Shown here in pieces: positions 8,957-17,588 of a stretch of 64,000 bases of DNA. The position numbers and the translations under genes are program-made. Each line of letters opens with the position of its first letter. The stretch's first letter is position 1. The stretch spans positions 105,297 through 169,296 of the forward strand of contig NZ_BMKU01000010.1 in NCBI RefSeq assembly GCF_014644495.1. Reading direction: 5' to 3'. The DNA is from Pseudarthrobacter polychromogenes. Its GTDB lineage: Bacteria > Actinomycetota > Actinomycetes > Actinomycetales > Micrococcaceae. The notes under the pieces were generated by a model that was not told the DNA's origin, did not search any database, and was given only the letters and a program-made list of their open reading frames with translations.

Positions 8957-9913
8957 CTATACCGTCCTGATTCGGGGGTTGATGAGCAGGTAGAGGAGGT
9001 CCACCACGATGTTCACCAGAACGAAGGTGACGGAGATGGTGAGCACCACGCCCTGGACGAGGTTGACGTCCAGGTTGGTGATGCCGTTCAGGATGAGCTG
9101 GCCCATGCCGGGCAGGGCGAAGATCATTTCAATCACGACGGCGCCGCCCAGCAGGTAGCCAACCCGCAGTCCCAGCACGGTCACCGGTGTCACCAGTGCA
9201 TTGCGAAGGACGTTCCTGGAGACAACCTCACGGTAGGGGACACCGTTGCCGATGGCTGTGCGGACGTAGTCCCGATCAAGTTCCTCCACCATTGAGGTTC
9301 GGACCACACGGATCAGTGAAGCTGAGACCGGGATGCCGAGGGCGAGCGCCGGGAGCGCCATGGAGTTCAGCCATCCGCCAAAACCTGATTCCGGCGTCGC
9401 AATTCCGCCCGAGGGGAACAGGGGGCTGGAGCCGAGGGCGAACCATTGGATGAGCAGGATACCCAGCCAGAACGATGGGGTGGCGATTGCGGCGATGGAG
9501 AAGACCCGGACCAGCTGGTCCGGCCACTTGTCACGGTAGAGGGCCCCGAGGATTCCGAACACCAGGGACAGGACCACCGCGATGATGACGCCCAGGAATG
9601 TCAGCTGGAGCGTGAGCGGGAACGCCGAGCCGATCATGGACGCCACGGACTTGGCGGGCGGCGTGGTGACTCCGAGGTCGAACTGCAGCAGCTTGGCGAG
9701 GAAAGCGAAGTATTGGACGACCAACGGATCGTTCAGCCCGTTCTCCTGGCGGTACTGCTGCTTTGCTTCTTCGCTGGCGCCTTCGCCCAGTGCCGAGCTT
9801 GCCTGATCGCCGGGGGCGGCCTGCAGGACGAGGAAGACCAGCAGGGTGATGCCCAGGATCATCAATGGCAATGCTGCGAGTCTGCGGCCTAGCAGACGCA
9901 ATATCGTGACCAA
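8957..9913 (-). CDS. ABC transporter permease (DppB type)
   Basis: A 318-aa membrane protein with about six helices and the typical DppB N-terminus (LGRRLAALPLMILGITLLVFLVL split across the first helix). It has a periplasmic-loop region after helix 1 and the EAA-like loop DRDYVRTAIGNGVPYREVV. It is the partner of the permease half of the downstream fusion protein, 3 nt away. It forms half of the membrane channel of the putative sialic acid importer. Confidence 0.9.
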   Translation of the reverse strand: MVTILRLLGRRLAALPLMILGITLLVFLVLQAAPGDQASSALGEGASEEAKQQYRQENGLNDPLVVQYFAFLAKLLQFDLGVTTPPAKSVASMIGSAFPLTLQLTFLGVIIAVVLSLVFGILGALYRDKWPDQLVRVFSIAAIATPSFWLGILLIQWFALGSSPLFPSGGIATPESGFGGWLNSMALPALALGIPVSASLIRVVRTSMVEELDRDYVRTAIGNGVPYREVVSRNVLRNALVTPVTVLGLRVGYLLGGAVVIEMIFALPGMGQLILNGITNLDVNLVQGVVLTISVTFVLVNIVVDLLYLLINPRIRTV

Positions 9914-9951
9914 TTTATTCTCCGGTGTGTTTGGGTGCTGCAGTTCAAAAA

Positions 9952-10012
9952 GTTGCGAGGCCTGCCCTGCGTGCTCCCGGGGGAATCAGGGACGCAGTGC
10001 AGGCCTCGCAAC
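9952..10012 (-). other. Intercistronic stem-loop between solute-binding protein and permease genes
   Basis: Arms 9952-9972 and 9992-10012 are complementary at 20 of 21 positions, with a 19-nt loop. The hairpin sits in the 112-nt gap after the solute-binding protein stop codon and before the permease start. There is no clear U-tract. Such structures commonly stabilise the upstream message or attenuate read-through, giving more binding protein than permease. That role is inferred. Confidence 0.65.
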
Positions 10013-10025
10013 GCCAGGGGGCTGC

Positions 10026-11651
10026 CTACGAGGTGCGTCCGACGTCGATGAACGACATGCCGGTGGTGGGCAGGGGCTGGAAGCCGTTGAGCCTCTTGTC
10101 ATCCCACGCGCTGGGCAGTTGGCGGTGGAAGATCGGGTAGAGCGGAAGTTCGTCGGAGACAAGGTTAACGATGTCGCCGGTGATCTTCTTCGCGTCGTCC
10201 CCGGCGGCCTGGGAGCCTTCGTCCATGAGTTCCTGCAGCCGGGCGCGCTCAGGGGTGGTCCAGTAGGCCCGCTTGTCCATCCAGGTGGCTCCTGAGTAGA
10301 ACCAGCTCAGGAGGAGGTCTGCGTCATTGCCAAAAACGGACGGGTCTCCGGGCGCTGCCACAACTGAATAGTCGCCGGTTCCAACACGGTCCGTGTACAA
10401 GGCGCCGGACTGGAGGCTCTTGACGGAGGCCTTAACCCCGGGGATCTTGTTCCAGGATTCAAGGATCAGCGGGGCGACATCCTTTACCCATGCGGTGTCC
10501 GTGGTGAGCAGTTCGAACTCCAGGCTGGTGACACCGGCTTCCTTCAGCAGCTCTTCGGCTTTGCCGGCATCGTAGCCGTAGACGTTGCTGGCCTTGACGT
10601 AGTCCGGGTGGCCTTCCTGGAAGTAGGAGCTGGCCGCTTTGGCGTTGCCGAACAGGGCCTTTTGGATGATGGCGTCCTTGTCCAGGCCGTAGTGCAGGGC
10701 CTGGCGGACGAGCTTGTTGTTGAACGGGGCCTTGTTGCAGTTGAACATGAGGAACATCAGGCCGAAGGACTGGACGGATTCAACCTTAACCTTGGACTTG
10801 AGCCCGTCGACGTCCAGGTACGGGACGTCCTCGATGGCCTGGACGCGGCCGGATTGGACAGCGGTGACACGGGCTGCGGCATCCGAGAGCAGGAGCCAGG
10901 TCATGCCCTTGGCCAGTGCGGGCTTGGGGCCGTTGTAGTCGGCGAATGCCTCGAACACGATCTTGTCGTCCTTGACGGCAGAGACCAGCTTGTAGGGGCC
11001 GGTGCCCACGGGGGCGGCGTCGAAGGCTTTGAGGTCCGTGGCCAAGGCCTTGGGGACAACCTTGACCACGGAGATGCGGGGGCCGAAGCCGGGGAAGGCG
11101 TACTTGAGGGTGAACTCGACCGTCTTGGCATCAACAGGCTTGACGTCCTGGATGAACGGGATGAACTGCGAGAAGAGGGACTTGTTGGCCGGGTCCATGA
11201 CCCGGGTGAAGGAGAAGGCGACATCCTCGGTGGTGACGGGCGACCCGTCGTGGAACTTGGCGCCGTCGCGGATGGTCACCTGGTAGGTGGTGTCGTTGAC
11301 CTTCTTGGGGTCCGCGGCCGCCAGGGCGTTGTAAGGCTCGCGGGTGGCCGGATGCAGTTCCACAAGGCCTTCGAAGATGTGCAGGTTGGCGGCCATGGGA
11401 GTGGCGCCGGAGGAGCTCAGGGGATCGAAACCGGTGGAGAGGGCATAGGAGATGCCCGCCTCAATCATCAGGTCCTTGTTGATAGGGGCGGCGTTCGCGG
11501 AGCCTCCGCTGGTGGTGGTGGCTGCCGGGCTGCCGCACGCAGCGACCGAGGCGGTGAAAGCCGCAGCGACGCCCATGGCGCCGGTCAGCTTGAGGAAGTT
11601 CCGGCGGCTGGCGTCATTGACCAGCGGCAGGTTCTTGGAGGAGATGTTCAT
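10026..11651 (-). CDS. ABC transporter solute-binding lipoprotein (family 5), probable sialic acid binding
   Basis: A 541-aa family-5 (DppA/OppA-like) binding protein. The N-terminus has a twin-arginine motif SRRNFLK (15-21) and a lipobox ending SVAAC (C39), so a Tat-exported lipoprotein is predicted. Family blocks include the [22 protein letters not shown] region and [26 protein letters not shown] sequence. It is the first gene of the long minus-strand operon and the most upstream gene after the operator at 11686-11697. Sialic acid as ligand is inferred from the operon; the family itself also binds peptides and nickel. Confidence 0.9.
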   Translation of the reverse strand: MNISSKNLPLVNDASRRNFLKLTGAMGVAAAFTASVAACGSPAATTTSGGSANAAPINKDLMIEAGISYALSTGFDPLSSSGATPMAANLHIFEGLVELHPATREPYNALAAADPKKVNDTTYQVTIRDGAKFHDGSPVTTEDVAFSFTRVMDPANKSLFSQFIPFIQDVKPVDAKTVEFTLKYAFPGFGPRISVVKVVPKALATDLKAFDAAPVGTGPYKLVSAVKDDKIVFEAFADYNGPKPALAKGMTWLLLSDAAARVTAVQSGRVQAIEDVPYLDVDGLKSKVKVESVQSFGLMFLMFNCNKAPFNNKLVRQALHYGLDKDAIIQKALFGNAKAASSYFQEGHPDYVKASNVYGYDAGKAEELLKEAGVTSLEFELLTTDTAWVKDVAPLILESWNKIPGVKASVKSLQSGALYTDRVGTGDYSVVAAPGDPSVFGNDADLLLSWFYSGATWMDKRAYWTTPERARLQELMDEGSQAAGDDAKKITGDIVNLVSDELPLYPIFHRQLPSAWDDKRLNGFQPLPTTGMSFIDVGRTS

Positions 11652-11680
11652 GAAGGCCTCGCGATTCCAGAAGGTTTATC

Positions 11681-11697
11681 GGATGTAGGACGTCCGA
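11681..11697. promoter_or_regulatory. Putative operator in the transporter operon / DUF4862 divergent region
   Basis: TAGGACGTCCGA (11686-11697) contains the perfect GGACGTCC palindrome and lies 35-46 bp upstream of the solute-binding protein start. The 14-mer GGATGTAGGACGTC beginning at 11681 is identical to one beginning at 14399 at the sialidase start. One site here could control both the 9.5-kb minus-strand operon and the divergent gene at 11771. Confidence 0.6.
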
Positions 11698-11770
11698 GCT
11701 CGTGGTAAAACTGTAAGTCCGATCACAGTGCGTCGTCAAGTGCGGCGGTCCCTTCACAAACGGAGTCCAA

Positions 11771-12670
11771 ATGTCCCTCATCGTTGGCGCCTATCCTGCG
11801 CAGCCGAAAGAACAGCAGCAGCAGTTCTTTAAAGCCTTGGGCGCCATTCCTTCAATCCGGGGACTGGAACTGCCCTACGGCCCATACGGCGGGAGTCCGT
11901 GGCCAGCGGGTGCTCCGGAGGATTGGACGGCCGTGGTAACTGCAATTCCCGGCACCATGAAGCGCTTGGGCGAAGCTTCCACTTTTGGCCTGGCCTCCAG
12001 GGACGGCGACGGGCGGCGGGCGGCGCTGGAGTTCGTTTCAGGGTTGCGGGACTATGCCTCCCGCCTTGCAGGCCAGGGGCGCAGGGTGGAGGCGGTGGAG
12101 CTGCATTCTGCCCCAACCCTGTATTCCTCGGCGCGCTTGTTTGAGGAGTCCCTCAAGGAAGTACTCGACTGGGAGTGGGGCAGTACGCGTGTGCTCGTGG
12201 AGCACTGCGATGCCCTGCGGTGGGGCAGCCTGCCTGAGAAAGGGTTCCTGCCGTTCGATGAGGAGGTCAACACCGTCGCTTCCCTCCGGGCCGAGGGGTG
12301 GGGTCAGGTGGGCATCGTGGTCAATTGGGCGCGGTCGGTTATTGAATCAGGGGACACAGGCACCGCGGTTGAGCATCTGCTGCAGGCCCGGGAAGCAGGG
12401 GTCCTCGCGGGGGTTATGTTTTCCGGGTGCTCCCCGGAGGCGACAGAGTTCGGTTACCCGTGGATTGATGCCCACCTCCCCGCTGTTGAGGTCGATGGTG
12501 CCCCGCCGAGCTCCCTGCTTAACCGCGCCGAGGTCCAGCGCTGCCTGGCCGCGGCGGGTCCGGTGGCCATGACGGGCTTCAAGATCGGGCTGTCAGAGCA
12601 TGGCCTGTCGGTGCGGGACCGGGTGGGGCGCCTGCAGCAGATGTGCGATCTGATCGAAACGCGGTCCTGA
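11771..12670 (+). CDS. DUF4862-like protein, probable TIM-barrel enzyme linked to sialic acid use
   Basis: A 299-aa soluble protein, with no signal peptide, that I recognise as DUF4862-like. It has an alternating strand/helix pattern reminiscent of xylose-isomerase-like TIM barrels. Candidate functional residues are a YGPYGG segment near the N-terminus, VELHSAPT, LVEHCDAL and GIVVNWARS. It is divergent from the transporter operon, beside a cytosolic-type sialidase. It may process an imported sialoside, an O-acetyl group or an isomer of sialic acid. I cannot assign a reaction. Confidence 0.7.
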   Translation: MSLIVGAYPAQPKEQQQQFFKALGAIPSIRGLELPYGPYGGSPWPAGAPEDWTAVVTAIPGTMKRLGEASTFGLASRDGDGRRAALEFVSGLRDYASRLAGQGRRVEAVELHSAPTLYSSARLFEESLKEVLDWEWGSTRVLVEHCDALRWGSLPEKGFLPFDEEVNTVASLRAEGWGQVGIVVNWARSVIESGDTGTAVEHLLQAREAGVLAGVMFSGCSPEATEFGYPWIDAHLPAVEVDGAPPSSLLNRAEVQRCLAAAGPVAMTGFKIGLSEHGLSVRDRVGRLQQMCDLIETRS

Positions 12671-12722
12671 CCGGGAGTGGCCGACGGAAGGGGAGCCCGG
12701 CGGCCATCCGGCCGTAAGCCGG

Positions 12723-14414
12723 TCAAGTCCAGGGACGGTGCTCCACGCCGATTTCCCCTGTTGCAGTATCGAAATGAAAGGTCCGGGACGTCCAGTGGCG
12801 GGAACCGCCCACGACTCCCTCAACCGAGTACGCCACTTCTACCGACCCTCGCTTGACCTCGTCTTCGGTCACGGTGTGTGTAGGGGTAAAGTAGAGCGCT
12901 TCGGCCCCGGGCAGAAGATCCTCGCAGGGGAACGCTTTGGCGCCCGGGCCGTCCAGCCGCACCTCGGTCACCGGGAGAGTGCCGCCATTGCGTGCCCTGC
13001 CGGTGAAAGCCAGGATGTCACCGGCCTTGTAGCCGGGCGTGATGTGGCCGTAGTTCAGGTCCTGCGCCTCCCGGGTGCCGATGATTTGTGCTGATTCTTC
13101 GGTGTAGCCCTGACCAATCTCCTTCCAGATATGGGCGTTCCAGCCGTCTGGATTGGGCGGCATGACATGGAATTCCCCCGCGTTAAGCCAGATGGCAGGG
13201 CGTCCGGGGGTGATGGAGCGCAGTTCCATATCGAATTCCAGGCCCGGGCCGTCCCCGGAGGCAGCCTTCGGAGTGTCAGCAAGGTGTTGCGTGAGCTGCT
13301 CCGGCGGCACGGAGGCGAAAACTATTTCCCGGTAACCCTGCCGCTCATACAGGACGCCAATATTGCCGTCCGGGAGCCGGGCTGCCGTGGAATACGCGGA
13401 GCTTCCCGGGCACAGGGCCAGTTTCGCCGTCCAGGTGCGGCCGTTGTCCACTGAGAGGCTGAGTACAGTGTTTCGCCGCAGGGCTGTGTCGTGGTTGTTG
13501 GTGGCCAGCAGCCACGCATCGGTGCTGCGGTCCGCCAGGCCGGCCACACTAGGCAGGCCGTCGAAACGGGCAAGGGAACCGTTGTCGCTCGGATCTGGAA
13601 GCTCCTCAACGGGACTCAACGCACTCCAGGTGGCACCGCCGTCGTCCGATGTTGCCGCGAGGCGGTGCGGCGTGCCGCGGCTGTGGAGCAGGAGACGGCC
13701 GTCCGCCAGTGCAACCACCTTGTTTTCGTTGGGGCTAAAGCCGTGCGTATTCTCGCCAATAAGCCGGCCGAGGGTCCAGGAGTTTCCGTGGTTGTCGCTG
13801 TACGCGGAGGCGGCCATGATGGTGCCCTCGCAAAGGACAACGAACTGCTGCACCAGCCTGCCCTTAAAAGGTCCTGAATGGACCTGGATGCCCTGGCCAG
13901 CGGCAGCAAAGATCCCTGTCACCGGGCAGTCCGCGCTCCTCTTCAGTTGGCCTGTGATCCTGCGGTGCTGCCACGTCAGGCCATCGTCGTCGGAGAAGCT
14001 CAGATCGCAGTGCTGGACGTATTCATCGTCCGGGTCCTCTCCGGTGGTGGCTTCGAAGAACCCAGCACGGGTGCCGGCCGCATGGAAAAGAAAGATGCGC
14101 TGCGTATCCATGTCCACCAGCAGGCTCGGATCCCCGAAGCCCTCCAGGCCTGTCCCGGTGCGGACCACCGCCTGGCTGTCCCATGTGCGGCCACTGTCCG
14201 TGCTGCGGCGGATCAGCAGGTCAATGGGATTGGGCAGGTCATCAAGGTTCGGCCTGCCGTCGAAGGCCGCCAGCACAGTCCCGTGCGCGGTAACGGCAAG
14301 GGCTGGGATGCGGTACTGCCGGTAGCCGCCGGTCCCGCGGGCGGCGAGGACGTGCTCCACCGCCGGGGCGGCGAGGGAAAGCTTGGCAGGAGGGGAATGG
14401 ATGTAGGACGTCAC
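12723..14414 (-). CDS. Exo-alpha-sialidase, apparently cytosolic
   Basis: A 563-aa GH33-type sialidase. It has the YRIPAL motif carrying the first catalytic Arg at about residues 34-39. There are five Asp-box-like blades: RSTDSGRTW, FSDDDGLTW, YSDNHGNSW, TSDDGGATW and LSVDNGRTW. No signal peptide is visible at the GTG start, so it probably acts in the cytoplasm on imported sialosides. A C-terminal beta domain follows the propeller. No good ribosome-binding site precedes GTG 14414. A possible -10 TAGACT lies 6 nt upstream on the minus strand, which would allow a leaderless message. The proposed operator covers the first codons. Confidence 0.88.
   Translation of the reverse strand: MTSYIHSPPAKLSLAAPAVEHVLAARGTGGYRQYRIPALAVTAHGTVLAAFDGRPNLDDLPNPIDLLIRRSTDSGRTWDSQAVVRTGTGLEGFGDPSLLVDMDTQRIFLFHAAGTRAGFFEATTGEDPDDEYVQHCDLSFSDDDGLTWQHRRITGQLKRSADCPVTGIFAAAGQGIQVHSGPFKGRLVQQFVVLCEGTIMAASAYSDNHGNSWTLGRLIGENTHGFSPNENKVVALADGRLLLHSRGTPHRLAATSDDGGATWSALSPVEELPDPSDNGSLARFDGLPSVAGLADRSTDAWLLATNNHDTALRRNTVLSLSVDNGRTWTAKLALCPGSSAYSTAARLPDGNIGVLYERQGYREIVFASVPPEQLTQHLADTPKAASGDGPGLEFDMELRSITPGRPAIWLNAGEFHVMPPNPDGWNAHIWKEIGQGYTEESAQIIGTREAQDLNYGHITPGYKAGDILAFTGRARNGGTLPVTEVRLDGPGAKAFPCEDLLPGAEALYFTPTHTVTEDEVKRGSVEVAYSVEGVVGGSRHWTSRTFHFDTATGEIGVEHRPWT
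14399..14413. promoter_or_regulatory. Putative operator overlapping the cytosolic sialidase start
   Basis: GTAGGACGTCAC lies over the first five codons of the minus-strand sialidase. It shares a 14-nt identity with the site at 11681. Position at the start codon would block a leaderless or short-leader transcript directly. Confidence 0.5.
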
Positions 14415-14455
14415 CTCTCAAGTCTAGCAATGTGAAGCCGACCACTATACGGTGG

Positions 14456-14467
14456 TAGGACGTCGTA
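14456..14467. promoter_or_regulatory. Putative operator before the secreted sialidase
   Basis: TAGGACGTCGTA lies about 80 nt upstream of the secreted sialidase start and about 50 bp from the previous site. The GGACGTC core is kept, but the last base of the palindrome is G instead of C. Confidence 0.5.
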
Positions 14468-14548
14468 TGTAGAAGGAATATATTTGGCCTTTACCGACGG
14501 TTACCTCACCAGGCCCGCAACGCAGCGGCTCCCGAAAGGACACATAAT

Positions 14549-17509
14549 TTGGGTTCCACCACGAGAAGAACCAGACGCGCAGCAGTGATGGGGAGGAGCG
14601 CAGGAGCAGGGGCGCTAGCCCTCGCCCTGCTGGCCGGAACCGTTCCCGCAGCCCAGGCCGCCCCCATCCCGCCGAACAGCCCCACCGCAACTCCCGGGAC
14701 TTTTTCGGAAATGAACCTGGCGGCAGACCGGACCGCCAGCAACTTCTTCTATCGCATCCCGGCCATGACATATCTGGAAAACGGCGTGGTCCTGGCCTCT
14801 TGGGACGGCAGGCCCGGAAGCGCCGCCGACGCCCCAAATCCCAATTCGATCGTGCAGCGGCGCAGCACCGATGGCGGCCGCACCTGGGGCCCCGTGCAGG
14901 TCATCGCTGCTGGCCACCCCGGCAACTCCACCACCCCCAAGTACGGCTACAGCGACCCCTCCTACATTTTTGACGCTGAGACGGGCAAAGTGTTCAACTT
15001 CTTCGTCTACTCCAAGGACCAGGGCTTCTTCGGCAGCCAGTACGGAAACGACGATGCTGACCGCAGCGTCATTTCCTCCGCCGTTATCGAGTCCTCCGAC
15101 GCCGGCGTGACCTGGAGCCAGCCGCGGCTGATCACCAGCGTCACCAAGCCCGGCACCAGCAAAACGAACCCCGCAGCCGGTGACGTCCGCTCAAACTTTG
15201 CCTCCTCCGGGGAAGGGATCCAGCTCAAGTACGGCCAGTACAAGGGGCGTCTGATCCAGCAGTACGCCGGTGATGTCCGCCAGGCTGACGGCACCAACAA
15301 AATCCAGGCCTACAGCGTCTACTCGGATGACCACGGCGCTTCCTGGCACAAAGGCGCCAACGTGGGTGACCGCATGGATGAGAACAAAACCGTGGAACTC
15401 TCGGACGGCCGGGTCCTCCTGAACTCCCGCGACAACGCCAACCAGGGCTACCGCAAAGTGGCGGTCTCCACCGACGGCGGCGCCACCTACGGCGCCGTAA
15501 CGCAGGACACGGAACTCCCGGACCCGGCGAACAACGGGGCCATCGCCAGGATGTACCCGGCGGCGGCCCAAGGGTCCGCTGACGCCAGGAAGCTGATCTT
15601 CACCAACTCCAACTCCAAGACCGGCCGGGAGAACGTTTCGGCCCGCATTTCGTGCGACGACGGCGCCACCTGGCCAGGGGTCCGCACCATCCGCCCGGGC
15701 TTCTCCGCGTACTCCACCGTGACCCGGCTCGAAGACGGACAGTTCGGGGTCCTGTACGAGGGCAATTACACGGACAACATCACGTTCTCCAAGTTCGACG
15801 ACGCATGGTTGAACTACGTCTGCGCGCCGTTGTCAGTACCGGCTGTCACCACCGCACCCGGGGCCACCCAGCAGGTCCCCGTCACCATCACCAACCAGGA
15901 AGCCACCACGCTCTCGGGCGCCAACGCCACGGTCTACACCCCCAGCGGCTGGTCCGCCTCCACGGTTCCTGTCCCCGACATCGCGCCCGGCGCCTCGGTG
16001 AGAGTCAACGTCGACCTGACCGCCTCAACCAGCGCCAGCGGCCCACAAAACCTCAACGCGGCCTTCACGACGGCGGACGGCCGGGTCTCGCAGCACACCT
16101 TCACGGCCACCGTTCCCGTGGCGCCGCAGGTGGGCCTCTCCGTCACAGGAACCGCACCCGCCAGGGACGTCATCGCCAACCCGTACCGTGAGGGCGAGGT
16201 ACTGGGCTACTCCTTCAACGTCAAGAGCACGGCCAACGTCACGGCGAACTCGGTGCCCGTGTCCGGCACCTTCGACGCCGGCTTCCTGCCGCCGTCGGCT
16301 CCAAACTGCCGCTACAACAACCTTGCCGCCGGTGCCAGCTACAACTGCACCACGGCAAAGCACACGCTGACGGCCGAAGACATCGCGCGCGGCTACTTCG
16401 TCCCACAGGCGAGCTTCACCATCACAGCCAGCTCGACGCCGACGCTCACTAAGACGGTCACGTTTACCGGTGCGGCCGTTGCGTTGCGGGACGGACTGGT
16501 TGCAGCGGACATCAGCGGCGCCCGCAACGACGCCGGCCGTGACCTGGCCACCCAGCCCTACACCGCCGGGGAAGCCTTTCCCTACACATTCAATGTGACC
16601 AACACCAGCCCGCTGACCGAAAAGGTCGTTCCCACGGCCGGCAGCTTCAGCCCTTTTGTCCCCGAGGGCCCTGGCAACTGCCGCTACGGTGTGCTGCCGG
16701 CCGGCCAGAGCTACGCCTGCACCACCCCGCGGCATGAAGTCACCGCGGCAGAAGCCGAACAGGGCTTCTTTGTTCCGGCCACCACGTGGGAGGTCAGTTC
16801 TGCCGGGCAGACTGCACGGACCTACACCGTTGATGGCGGGGAAGTGGACCTCAAGGTCCGTGATCCACGGCTTGAGGGCACCGTAGCAACGGAGTGGAAA
16901 GACACCGACGGGGACCGGTATGCCTCCGCAGGCGACACCGTCACCTACACCTACACCCTGGGCAACGCCGGCAATGTCTCCCTGACGGAACTCAGCGCAC
17001 CCGATGCTTCCATCCAGGAACAGGCCCTTGGGGTGGGCGGCACCGTAACGGCAACCCGCGACTACGTCCTGACCGCCGGCGACATCGCCGCCGGACGGCT
17101 GGAGGCTGTGGAGCTCAAGGCAACCGCCGCCAACGGTACACAGCAGATCTCCGCAACACTGGCCGGCGGCGAAACCGTCCTGGACCTGCAACCGGCGCGC
17201 CCGGACACCGTTCCCGCGCTGACCGTCCAGGACCTCGAGGAACAGCTTCCGCCGTTCGATCTGGGCACGGCGGATAAGTACCGCAACGGCCAGAAAGTGG
17301 TCCTCAACGGCCTCGAATACGGCCAGTGGTACTACGTCTACCTCAACAAACACAGTCACCGCATCGGGTGGATCTTTCCCACCACGGACAACACGGTTGA
17401 ATTCATCCTGCCGGCAGACGTCCAGAACGGGCGCGACGATGTAGTGGTCCTCGACCAGGACGGTCAGCAGATCTCCTTTGACAGGCTGCAGGTGACACCC
17501 AAGGGATAA
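14549..17509 (+). CDS. Secreted multidomain exo-alpha-sialidase
   Basis: A 986-aa protein. The TTG start is supported by AAAGGA at 14535-14540. The signal peptide has an arginine-rich n-region, a hydrophobic core GALALALLAGTVPAAQA, and cleavage near residue 38. The catalytic propeller (about 50-430) has FYRIPAM, DGRPGS, and Asp boxes RSTDGGRTW, SSDAGVTW, YSDDHGASW, STDGGATY and SCDDGATW. A NEW3-like beta domain (about 430-530) follows, then three related DUF11-like beta repeats, two of them with a shared NCRY..L.AG.SY.C pattern. A short C-terminal domain ends the protein; there is no LPxTG. It should release sialic acid outside the cell for the importer. Confidence 0.93.
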   Translation: MGSTTRRTRRAAVMGRSAGAGALALALLAGTVPAAQAAPIPPNSPTATPGTFSEMNLAADRTASNFFYRIPAMTYLENGVVLASWDGRPGSAADAPNPNSIVQRRSTDGGRTWGPVQVIAAGHPGNSTTPKYGYSDPSYIFDAETGKVFNFFVYSKDQGFFGSQYGNDDADRSVISSAVIESSDAGVTWSQPRLITSVTKPGTSKTNPAAGDVRSNFASSGEGIQLKYGQYKGRLIQQYAGDVRQADGTNKIQAYSVYSDDHGASWHKGANVGDRMDENKTVELSDGRVLLNSRDNANQGYRKVAVSTDGGATYGAVTQDTELPDPANNGAIARMYPAAAQGSADARKLIFTNSNSKTGRENVSARISCDDGATWPGVRTIRPGFSAYSTVTRLEDGQFGVLYEGNYTDNITFSKFDDAWLNYVCAPLSVPAVTTAPGATQQVPVTITNQEATTLSGANATVYTPSGWSASTVPVPDIAPGASVRVNVDLTASTSASGPQNLNAAFTTADGRVSQHTFTATVPVAPQVGLSVTGTAPARDVIANPYREGEVLGYSFNVKSTANVTANSVPVSGTFDAGFLPPSAPNCRYNNLAAGASYNCTTAKHTLTAEDIARGYFVPQASFTITASSTPTLTKTVTFTGAAVALRDGLVAADISGARNDAGRDLATQPYTAGEAFPYTFNVTNTSPLTEKVVPTAGSFSPFVPEGPGNCRYGVLPAGQSYACTTPRHEVTAAEAEQGFFVPATTWEVSSAGQTARTYTVDGGEVDLKVRDPRLEGTVATEWKDTDGDRYASAGDTVTYTYTLGNAGNVSLTELSAPDASIQEQALGVGGTVTATRDYVLTAGDIAAGRLEAVELKATAANGTQQISATLAGGETVLDLQPARPDTVPALTVQDLEEQLPPFDLGTADKYRNGQKVVLNGLEYGQWYYVYLNKHSHRIGWIFPTTDNTVEFILPADVQNGRDDVVVLDQDGQQISFDRLQVTPKG

Positions 17510-17523
17510 GCGGAAAGCATGGG

Positions 17524-17545
17524 CCGGCAAACCTGCCGGTATTTT
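17524..17545 (+). terminator. Intrinsic terminator of the secreted sialidase gene
   Basis: Stem CCGGC (17524-17528) and GCCGG (17535-17539) with a 6-nt loop, followed by TATTTTGTT. It lies 14 nt after the sialidase stop. Confidence 0.6.
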
Positions 17546-17551
17546 GTTCAT

Positions 17552-17578
17552 GGCTCCGGCGGAAATCCCGCCGGGGCC
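17552..17578 (-). terminator. Hairpin terminator between convergent genes
   Basis: Arms 17552-17562 and 17568-17578 pair over 11 bp with one G-U pair and a 5-nt loop, just beyond the end of the minus-strand ABC ATPase gene. No U-tract is obvious. Confidence 0.45.
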
Positions 17579-17588
17579 ATCCGTGCTT

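Noticed and set aside
10823..10830. GGACGTCC inside the solute-binding protein gene
   Set aside because: The same 8-mer also occurs at 12786-12793 and 51413-51420 within coding sequence; in GC-rich DNA this is expected by chance, so only intergenic or start-overlapping copies were kept.
16025..17551. A 508-codon minus-strand frame opposite the secreted sialidase
   Set aside because: Shadow of the repeated beta domains; translation is Gly/Arg/Val-rich without motifs.
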